This document shows, piece after piece, positions 44,584 to 51,537 of a stretch of DNA of 64,000 nt (within the stretch, counting starts at the first letter, position 1; each line of letters starts with the position of its first letter). Location of the stretch: contig NZ_JADOTY010000001.1 of NCBI RefSeq assembly GCF_015751785.1, forward strand, positions 6,138,001-6,202,000, in the 5' to 3' direction. This stretch comes from Micromonospora vinacea. Lineage in GTDB: Bacteria > Actinomycetota > Actinomycetes > Mycobacteriales > Micromonosporaceae. The position numbers were made by a program, and so were the translations under genes. Below the pieces are notes generated by a model that did no database searches, was not told the origin of the DNA, and was given only the letters and a program-made list of their open reading frames with translations.

Positions 44584-44599
44584 CGACCCGGTCGGGTCG
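44584..44599 (-). terminator. Small hairpin after the EACC1-like gene
   Basis: CGACCC and GGGTCG with a GGTC loop, eight bases after the stop codon at 44607. Weak; it may lower but not block read-through into the 685-residue gene. Confidence 0.35.
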
Positions 44600-44606
44600 G
44601 GGCGGC

Positions 44607-44993
44607 TCAGCGGTCGTTGGTCTCGACAGACGGTTGGTGATCGGCCAGAGCACCCACGGCAGCCTCGATGAGCGCTGTCACCTGGTCCATGTCCCGAGCC
44701 CGGTGCACGTCCACCTCGGCCGACCACCCGTCGGGCCGGGTGAGCTTCACCGTCACATCGTCGCGGCGGTGCGTCAGCCAGCCGGCGATCGCCTGCACCA
44801 GCACCATGGCGGTGCCCGCGTCGCTGGCGGCCACCCGCAGTACGTCAGCGCGGTCGGCCGACGTCCCCTCCGGGGAGGTCGTGGTCACTCCCTCCCGCAA
44901 CCGATCCTCAGCGCGAAGCCAGGATGCCAGCGAACGCCGCGCATCGGCGGACGGAAGATCCGGATGGACCGAAAGCGTGATCATCTCCGGCAC
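44607..44993 (-). CDS. EACC1-like effector-associated protein
   Basis: A 128-residue protein matching the pattern of effector-associated constant component EACC1: LSVHPDLPSADARRSLASWLRAEDRLRE at the N terminus, ADVLRVAASDAGTAMVLVQAIAGWLTHRRDDVTVKL in the middle, then PDGWSAEVDVHRARD. EACC1 proteins are described as fixed parts of NTP-dependent conflict (anti-invader) systems, usually coded next to caspase, trypsin or other effector genes carrying EAD-type adaptors. No such effector is adjacent; the same-strand neighbours are the two large unknown genes. GTG 44993 is chosen for GGAGG seven bases upstream. Confidence 0.65.
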   Translation of the reverse strand: MPEMITLSVHPDLPSADARRSLASWLRAEDRLREGVTTTSPEGTSADRADVLRVAASDAGTAMVLVQAIAGWLTHRRDDVTVKLTRPDGWSAEVDVHRARDMDQVTALIEAAVGALADHQPSVETNDR

Positions 44994-45088
44994 GTCTCCC
45001 CCTCCCAGACGACGACAAGCCCACGCCACCATCCTGCCAGTCCGCGTCGGGACCGGCACGCCGAGTAGTCGGCAATATCGATCAACCC

Positions 45089-45117
45089 TTGACCGTCGTA
45101 TCGACGGTTCATAGGCT
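45089..45117 (+). promoter_or_regulatory. Promoter with embedded operator of the M14 carboxypeptidase gene
   Basis: TTGACC (45089-45094), 17-base spacer, TAGGCT (45112-45117). The spacer and edges hold an inverted repeat ACCGTCG-TAT-CGACGGT (45092-45108), placed where a bound protein would block RNA polymerase. Confidence 0.65.
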
Positions 45118-45159
45118 CCGGCCACTGCGAGGTTGTTCCCAAGAGGGGAAACACGACTC

Positions 45160-47964
45160 ATGGCCCCATCGATGCGTCCGTTCCGGATGGTCCCCGCCCG
45201 GCGGCTGGCACGTGCCGCCACGATCACGCTCCTGCTCGGTATGGTTCCCCTGTTCGGCGGCACGCCGTCCGCGAGCGCCGCCCAGCCCACCCGGTGCAGC
45301 GACGACCCGACCGCACGGCTGAGCACGGTGCCCACTCCGGAGAACGTGCTCGGCTTCCCGCTCGGCGCGGGGCAGGAGCGGGTCGTCACCAACGACGAGG
45401 TCCGAACCTACCTCGGGGCCGTCGATCGCGCCTCGAACCGGGTCGTCACCGGCGTGATGACCACCAGTGTGCTCGGCCAGCCGTTGCCGTACGCGGTGGT
45501 GTCCAACGAGCGCCACGTGCGCCCCGCCGCGCTACGCGAGATCGCCGACGACGTCCGGGACCTGCGCGACCCGCGCCGGACCAGCGCGCGAACCGCCGCC
45601 CGGACGGCGAAGGACAGCCCGGCCATCGTCTGGGTCACCGCGAACGTGCACGGCGGCGAGAAGAGCGGCGCCGACGCGGCGCTCAAGACGCTGTACGAGT
45701 TGGCGGCGGGCCTGTCCTGCGCGGTCGCCCAGCGCAACGACAACCTGGTCACCATCATCGTCCCCACCCAGAACCCGGACGGCCGCGACGCGACCCGCCG
45801 GCAGAACGAGTTCGGCTTCGATTTGAACCGGGACTGGTTCGCCCGCACCCAGCAGGAGACCGACGGCAAGCTCGAACTGCTGCGCCGCTACCCGCCGCAG
45901 GTCTTCATCGACGCGCACGAGATGGGCGGCCGGCAGTACTTCTTCCCGCCCAACGCCGACCCGATCCACCACGAGATCGCCGGTGAGGCGGTGGACTGGA
46001 TCAACCGGATCGGTGAGGCCAACAAGGCCGGCTTCGGCTTCAACGGGGCCTGCGACGACACCGTCACCACCGAGTGCTACTTCAACTACGACACGTACGA
46101 CATGTTCTTCATGGGCTACGGCGACACGGTGCCGACCACCGGCTTCGGCGCGGCCGGCATGACGTACGAGAAGGGCAGCGCCTCGGCGGTGGCCGACCGG
46201 GTCCAGCAGCAGTTCCACACGCAGTGGTCGACGCTCGGCTGGGCCGCCGCGAACAAGCGCGAAGTGCTGGACGGTTACTTCGACATCTGGACCGACGCGC
46301 TCGCCCAGGGCCGGGCGGGCACACTGGAGCCGAACGAGGTGGTGCAGCCCACCAACGAGGTCCAGTTCCCGGTGCCGGACCTCACCATCCGCTCGTACTT
46401 CCTGCTGCCCGACCGGCAGCTCGCCGACGTCCGCCAGCTCGTCGAGCGGCTGCGGCGGATGGACGTCGAGGTGTACGAGGTGCAGAAGGCGACCCGGGTG
46501 CCCACCGCGCGGGTCTTCGGCGGGCGCAGCGCCACCAACGTGACAGTGCCCAAGGGCGCGTACTGGATCCCGATGGACCAGCCGCAGAAGCACTGGATCC
46601 AGGCCGTCATGGGCGAGGACCCGTACGTCCCGTTCCCGTACTTCTACGACGTGTCGTCCTGGAGCAACCCGCTGCTGATGGGCATCAACACCATCTACAC
46701 CGGAGACACCGTCCGGCCGAGGGCCGACCTGGTCCGCAAGGTCACCGGCGGTCGCACCGGCGCGGCGTGGCCCTGGGGCTCGTACACGTACCCGCTCGAC
46801 TCGGCCGCCGCCGCGGAGCTCACCTTCGACCTGCTCGGCCGTGGCGTACCCCTGGTCCGTGACCTCACGACCAGCACTGTCGCCATCCCGGCCGCCAAGC
46901 TGAGCCGGACGGTCGACCAGTTGGCCGAATCCCTCGGGGTCACCCTCACCCCGGGCGGCCGGCCGTCCGGCACCCGCCTCGACCTGCCCGACGTGGGGCT
47001 GTTCCAGGGCACCGGCATCTCCACCACCTCCGGCTCGCACGGCGAGGCCCGCTACGTGCTCGGCAAGCGGTGGGGGCTCGACCTCACACCGGTCACCACT
47101 GCCGACATCAACGACAACACCGAGGCGTTCACCGGGCGCACCGTGCTGCTGGTGCCGGACGGCAGCAGCGCCACCGGCGGTCTCACCGCCGCCGGACAGG
47201 CCAACCTGCGCGACTGGATCGGCCAGGGCCACACCTACCTCGGGCTGCGCAACGAGGGCACCCGGGTCGCCCGCGCCGCCGGGCTCACCTCGACCACTGA
47301 GAAGACCAAGCCGGCGGACTACCTGGTGATCGGCTCGCACCTGCGCGTCGACGTCGACCGGGACAGCCCGGTGGCGTCGGGTCGCCCGGCGGAGGACTTC
47401 GAGTTCAACAACAGCGACCCGATCCTGACCCCGAGCACCACCGGGACGAACGTGCTCACCTACCCGACGGGTGACACCTTCTGGGCCAACGGTTACACCG
47501 TCGGGGCAGAGACACTGAAGGGCACTGCGGCCGTCGTCGACGAGCCGACCGGCGCCGGTCGGGCGGTGCTGTTCGCGTTCAATCCGCTCTTCCGCGCGTA
47601 CAACGAAAATGGTCTGCACCTGGTCGCCAACGTGTTGCTCTACCCGGCGACCGCCGCGTCGGACGCCCGGCGCCCGGCCGGCGTTGACGCGGCGCGCGCC
47701 AGCGCCGCCGCCGCGCCGGTGACGCCGGACCTGGGCGGCGGGTGGCGGCCGATCACCATCCAGGTGGCGGCCGGCGATCTAACCCGCACCCGGGCGATCG
47801 TCGAACGCTTCACCACCGACGCGCAGGCGTCCGAGAAGAACGGCTCGGCGTACGTCGTGATCCCGAACCCGCAAGGGCTCCAGGTGGACGAACACCCGTT
47901 CGCAAGAGATCTGGTACGCGCGCTGCGCGAGGCGAAGGTGCCGCTGCGGTCGGTGGTGAGCTAA
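45160..47964 (+). CDS. Secreted M14-family zinc carboxypeptidase
   Basis: A 934-residue exported metallopeptidase. Signal peptide to about residue 40 (PSASA-AQ). The catalytic part shows the M14 zinc ligands HGGEK (His164, Glu167) and DAHEMGG (His253), the substrate-binding NPDGRD and DLNRDWF. Long C-terminal region (about 400-934) of beta-rich repeats with a GATase-like segment (VLLVPDGSSATGGL, LRDWIGQGHTYLGL) is typical of large actinomycete M14 enzymes. Removes C-terminal residues from peptides outside the cell. Start chosen at ATG 45160, 43 bases after the -10 element. Confidence 0.88.
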   Translation: MAPSMRPFRMVPARRLARAATITLLLGMVPLFGGTPSASAAQPTRCSDDPTARLSTVPTPENVLGFPLGAGQERVVTNDEVRTYLGAVDRASNRVVTGVMTTSVLGQPLPYAVVSNERHVRPAALREIADDVRDLRDPRRTSARTAARTAKDSPAIVWVTANVHGGEKSGADAALKTLYELAAGLSCAVAQRNDNLVTIIVPTQNPDGRDATRRQNEFGFDLNRDWFARTQQETDGKLELLRRYPPQVFIDAHEMGGRQYFFPPNADPIHHEIAGEAVDWINRIGEANKAGFGFNGACDDTVTTECYFNYDTYDMFFMGYGDTVPTTGFGAAGMTYEKGSASAVADRVQQQFHTQWSTLGWAAANKREVLDGYFDIWTDALAQGRAGTLEPNEVVQPTNEVQFPVPDLTIRSYFLLPDRQLADVRQLVERLRRMDVEVYEVQKATRVPTARVFGGRSATNVTVPKGAYWIPMDQPQKHWIQAVMGEDPYVPFPYFYDVSSWSNPLLMGINTIYTGDTVRPRADLVRKVTGGRTGAAWPWGSYTYPLDSAAAAELTFDLLGRGVPLVRDLTTSTVAIPAAKLSRTVDQLAESLGVTLTPGGRPSGTRLDLPDVGLFQGTGISTTSGSHGEARYVLGKRWGLDLTPVTTADINDNTEAFTGRTVLLVPDGSSATGGLTAAGQANLRDWIGQGHTYLGLRNEGTRVARAAGLTSTTEKTKPADYLVIGSHLRVDVDRDSPVASGRPAEDFEFNNSDPILTPSTTGTNVLTYPTGDTFWANGYTVGAETLKGTAAVVDEPTGAGRAVLFAFNPLFRAYNENGLHLVANVLLYPATAASDARRPAGVDAARASAAAAPVTPDLGGGWRPITIQVAAGDLTRTRAIVERFTTDAQASEKNGSAYVVIPNPQGLQVDEHPFARDLVRALREAKVPLRSVVS

Positions 47965-47981
47965 CCGACTCCCGCACGGTA

Positions 47982-48015
47982 AAGCGCCCGTCCCCTCAGT
48001 TGGGGGCGGGCGCTT
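47982..48015. terminator. Terminator after the M14 gene
   Basis: AAGCGCCCG-T-CCCC pairs with GGGG-G-CGGGCGCTT around TCAGTT, followed by CT-rich sequence. Lies between convergent genes and can serve both strands. Confidence 0.85.
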
Positions 48016-48035
48016 CTGCGCGTTCGGGGTTGGGG

Positions 48036-48227
48036 TTATGGCCGCCGGGCGACCTCGGCGACGAAGGCCCGCCAGGCCACCGGCCCGAAGACCAGCGCCG
48101 GCCCTTCGGGGTCCTTGGAGTCCCGCACGCCCACGATGCCGGGCAGGTTGTCCGCGACCTCGACGCAGTTGCCGCCGCCGGAGCCGCTGCGGGTGGACTT
48201 GCGCCACGTAGCGCCGGTCAGGTCCAT
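48036..48227 (-). CDS. DUF397 protein
   Basis: A 63-residue DUF397 protein: WRKSTRSGSGGGNCVEVAD, VGVRDSKDPEGPALVF and WRAFVAEV. These small proteins occur only in actinomycetes, nearly always next to an XRE/DUF5753 regulator as here (10-base overlap), and are thought to act with it as in the WhiJ/BldB-type developmental control pairs or as toxin-antitoxin-like modules. Confidence 0.92.
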   Translation of the reverse strand: MDLTGATWRKSTRSGSGGGNCVEVADNLPGIVGVRDSKDPEGPALVFGPVAWRAFVAEVARRP

Positions 48228-49018
48228 GACGTCACCACTTCCTTCATCAGATCCAGCGACTGCTGGCGGGGTAGCGCCTCGCTGCGAACCATCTCCCACC
48301 TCGACACGAGGGTATCCACATCGTCGTCGCGGTCGATGACGACGCCGCCGAGTTGGTTCTCCATCTCGGCCACCCACTTGTGGTCGGGCAGCCGGGCCAG
48401 GCTGAACGGCCCGGTCAGGCCGACGTGCATGCTGACCTCGTCCGGCAGCAGGTGAATGCTGATGTTCGGCCGTTCGGCGAGGGTGGTCAACTGCTTGATC
48501 TGCCCCGCCATGATGTCGCGGAAGTCCGCGCCGGCGCGGCGGAGCACCGCCTCGGCGATGACGGCGACGAAGTGAGGGGCAGTCGCCTTCGTGAGGGTCT
48601 CCTGCCGGTCCATCCGGTGGGCGAGCCGCTTCTCGACCTCGTCGTCGCTCAGCGTGTCGTTGCAGCGGATGACGGCGCGGCCGTAGCTCTCCGTCTGGAG
48701 CAGGCCCGGAACGAGGCTCGGCTGGAAGCACCTGAGCTGCGTCGCCGTGCGCTCCGCGTCCAACCACGGCAGGAACCACGACGGGGCGCCGAGCTTACCC
48801 ACCATGCGCTCGAACAGCCCGCCGTTCTTGAACGCCCGGTCGGCGCCCTTGATGAAGTCCATCGTCAGCGCCCGCGTCTCGCTCTCCACCGCGCTGACGT
48901 GCGAGGCGCTGAAGCCAGCGCCCCGACCGAAGGAATCCTGGGTCATCCCGGAGGCCCCTCGGGCGCGGCGAATTTCGGCCACGATGAACGCGGCGAGCGG
49001 GTGCGGCAAGTCGGCCAT
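48218..49018 (-). CDS. XRE-family regulator with DUF5753 domain
   Basis: A 266-residue WhiJ-like regulator. The helix-turn-helix covers about 10-65 (IRRARGASGMTQDSFGRGAGFSASHVSAVESETRAL); the DUF5753 domain follows (LRCFQPSLVPGLLQTESYGRAVI, RMDRQETL, ISIHLLPDEVSMHVGLTGPFSLARLP). It is coupled to the DUF397 gene. ATG 49018 has GGGGGAG upstream. Its promoter region is bounded by the insertion sequence whose left end is 182 bases upstream, so the IS may have changed its control. Confidence 0.92.
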   Translation of the reverse strand: MADLPHPLAAFIVAEIRRARGASGMTQDSFGRGAGFSASHVSAVESETRALTMDFIKGADRAFKNGGLFERMVGKLGAPSWFLPWLDAERTATQLRCFQPSLVPGLLQTESYGRAVIRCNDTLSDDEVEKRLAHRMDRQETLTKATAPHFVAVIAEAVLRRAGADFRDIMAGQIKQLTTLAERPNISIHLLPDEVSMHVGLTGPFSLARLPDHKWVAEMENQLGGVVIDRDDDVDTLVSRWEMVRSEALPRQQSLDLMKEVVTSWT

Positions 49019-49199
49019 TCGTACTCCCCCACAGCTACCCACGCCGCTATCCGACGTGGAACGCTTCGCCAGCTCGATCCGATCCGGTGAGCCGCTGCCT
49101 GAGCGTAGCGGCCTCATCTGCGGAGTGTCACCGTCGGCGCGCGGCGCGCCAACTGACCGCGCTAGCTGACCGCGTTTTCCCTCGAACCCATGCAGATCT

Positions 49200-50568
49200 T
49201 GGACAGTTTCCGTTACGGCCTAACTATTCAGTCCCATGACATCTGTCAGTGTTGAAGTCTCGATACATGTGTCACTTGGCAGGGGCCTTGGGTGTGCTGG
49301 TCCATGGTGCCGGGTATGGCTTCTCGGCGGCGTGTCATGAATCTGCTCGATGCCCAGTTGGCTGCTGGGTGCGGATCAACGCCGCCGAGTTCGCGCGTGA
49401 GCATGGGGTTTCGGTCCGTACCGTTTACCGGCATCAGGCACGGATCAGGGATGAGGGCGAGTGGCATGAGCGGTCCCGGCGGCCGCGTAGCAGTCCGCGG
49501 ACGACGCCACCGGAGTTGGACGCCTGGATCTGCAAGCTGCGCGTCGAACTCGGCGTGGATAACGGGGCTGACTTCATTCGCGACGCGCTGATCGAGGTGC
49601 ACGCCGCTACCGGTGCGCCGTGGCGGGTGCCGTCGCGATCGACGATCAACCGGGTCCTGGCCCGGCATGACCTGCTCGAACGGAACCCGGCGAAACGGCC
49701 GCGCAGCTCGTTTCGGCGGTTCGTCTACGCCCGGCCCCGCGACTGCTACCAAATTGACGCCACGAACGTCCGGCTCGCCGACGGCAGCCTCGCCGCGGTC
49801 TTCGACGTCCTGGACGACTGCACCCGAACCCTCGTCGGCTGTCACGCAACGAGCGCGGAGACCGCCGAAGGCGCGGTCACCGCGATCAGGCAGGCATTCG
49901 ACGAGTACGGCACCCCGGCGATCGTGTTGTCCGACAACGGGACCGCGTTCACCAGCCGATTGACCCGGCCCGGATCGATCTCCACGTTCGTCCAGTGCCT
50001 CCTGGACCACAATGTCCGGCCGATCAACTCCAGCCCCTACCATCCGCAGACCTGCGGCAAGGTCGAACGCCACCACCAAACCCTCAAAAAATGGTTGAGC
50101 ACCCACCCCGCCCCCGCAACCCGCGCGGAACTGCAGAACCTCCTCGACGTCTACCGCCGCTACTACAACACCCAACGACGCCACAGCGCCCTGCCGCGAC
50201 GCGCCACCCCCGCCCAGGCATGGACACACGCGCCCAGCCTCGGCGGGCCGGCCAGCCTACCGATGCAAACCGACGCCACCCTGCACCGCTGCCTCGTGGG
50301 CAGCACCGGCGCCATCACCGTCGCCGGACACCGCACCAGCGTCGGCACCACCCACGCCGGCGCCACCATCACCGCCATCCGCGACCAGAGCCGGATCACC
50401 ATCTACCACCAAGACGGCCAACCCCTCGGCCACTTCCACCTCACCCCCGACCGGACCTACATCAGCCTCACCCGAGCAGCCTGATCAACAACACCTGACA
50501 CATCTATCGGGACTCCCCCTTGACACATGACTCGGGACAGCACAGTTACGCCTAACGGAAACTGTCCA
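49200..50568 (+). mobile_element. IS481-family insertion sequence
   Basis: A 1369-base element. Its ends TGGACAGTTTCCGTTA (49200) and TAACGGAAACTGTCCA (50568) are perfect inverted copies and the imperfect inverted similarity runs about 75 bases inward, including GATA-x-ATGTGTCA at both ends (49262-49274 and 50496 onward). AGATCT flanks both sides (49194-49199 and 50569-50574), the probable 6-base target duplication. One transposase gene lies inside, carrying a frameshift. Confidence 0.85.
49304..50484 (+). pseudogene. IS481-family transposase, frameshifted near the N terminus
   Basis: DDE transposase with helix-turn-helix NAAEFAREHGVSVRTVYRHQARI, catalytic Asp in YQIDATN, Asp in VLSDNGT and Glu in GKVERHHQ. 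The expected N terminus MASRRRVMNLLDAQLAAG is read from ATG 49304/49316 in one frame, while the rest (VRINAAEF onward) is in another. A single missing G in the GGG at 49367-49369 would explain the break. An in-frame GTG at 49369 could still start a form lacking about 20-25 residues. Natural mutation, programmed slip and sequencing error are all possible. Confidence 0.75.
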
Positions 50569-50574
50569 AGATCT

Positions 50575-50934
50575 GGCGATCAGGCGGGGCTCGACGGCGG
50601 AATCCGTCCGGCGCATGCGGTGACGGGCGAGCCGGATTGTCCGTTCGGGACAAACTGGACAATGCCGTTGGCCAGGGCCGACATCGGCGTTGTGCGGAAC
50701 AGGCCGCATCGGTGGTTCGGCCCGAGCGGACCAAGCCGGCCCAGGGTTTGCGGGCGACGCCGCTGTAGCCGGTGCAGGCGACCTGCGAGTCCTCGGTGGC
50801 CGGCGGCTCGGCACCCCTCGGGTCGGCTAGCGGACATCCACCGGGCCGGATCACGACAGCGCTCCCTGCACCCTGCGGCGCAGGCTGGCCGGGATCTGTG
50901 CCGACGGTCGGCACCCGGAGGAGGCTCACGGCCC
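50575..50934. other. Intergenic stretch without a gene
   Basis: About 360 bases between the IS and the lipoprotein gene. No convincing reading frame. A palindrome TTGTCC-GTTCG-GGACAA lies at 50637-50653 with another GGACAA a few bases later; it may be an operator for the lipoprotein/VWD operon. Confidence 0.4.
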
Positions 50935-51537
50935 ATGGTCGTATCCCGCGCAGGGACGGCGGTGCTGGCCGGCGGTCTCGCCCTGCTGCTGACGGTCACC
51001 ACGGCCGGGTGCAGACGGTCGCGTCCGTCGCCGACGCCGTCCAGCGGCACGGCGACTGTCGGCCTGACCGTCAGCGCCGGCCAACAGTCGTATCGGGTGG
51101 GTGAACAGATCAGCCTGCGACTGAAGCTGGTCAACAACCGCGACGCCGAGTGCCAGCTCAGCCGCGTGCCGGACGGGGCGGTGACGGTCCTGTCGTTGAC
51201 CCGCGACGGCACGGCGGTGGCACCAGCGGTCGGCGGGGCCGCCTACTACCGGGACTTCACCACGTACCTGGTCGAGAACCTGGTGCGGGTGCCGCCGCGC
51301 GGGTCGGTGGAGCTGACGCTGCGCAGCGACCCGCAGAGCCCGGTCGGCGCGGCGTTGACCACCTCCGCGCCGGACGGACGGGGTGGGGCCGCCGTCACCT
51401 GGTGGTCGGTCGACCAGCCGGGGGCGTACCGGCTGGTGCTGGGCTATCTGCGAGCGCCGCTGCGGGGTGTGCCGGCGGATGCCTGCGCCGCGACGGCCGA
51501 GCAGGGCACTGTCGCGTTCGAGGTGAAGGGCGGATGA
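50935..51537 (+). CDS. Lipoprotein with BsuPI/Ig-like domain
   Basis: A 200-residue predicted lipoprotein: signal peptide with lipobox VTTAGC near residue 26, then one beta-sandwich domain (VGLTVSAGQQSYRVGEQISLRLKLVNN, VTVLSLTRDGTAV, VPPRGSVELTL, AYRLVLGYL) resembling the BsuPI proteinase-inhibitor or related Ig-like folds. GAGGAGG precedes ATG 50935. The stop overlaps the next gene's ATG (ATGA), so it works with the secreted HEMNH/VWD protein, perhaps as membrane-bound partner or inhibitor (inference). Confidence 0.7.
   Translation: MVVSRAGTAVLAGGLALLLTVTTAGCRRSRPSPTPSSGTATVGLTVSAGQQSYRVGEQISLRLKLVNNRDAECQLSRVPDGAVTVLSLTRDGTAVAPAVGGAAYYRDFTTYLVENLVRVPPRGSVELTLRSDPQSPVGAALTTSAPDGRGGAAVTWWSVDQPGAYRLVLGYLRAPLRGVPADACAATAEQGTVAFEVKGG

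Noticed and set aside
45532..47619. A 695-codon reverse open frame across the M14 peptidase gene
   Set aside because: No motif and typical shadow composition; the forward frame has zinc ligands and a signal peptide.
49244..50525. Shorter IS boundaries at the TGTCA repeats
   Set aside because: Inverted similarity continues outward to TGGACAGTTTCC on both sides and only there do identical AGATCT flanks appear.
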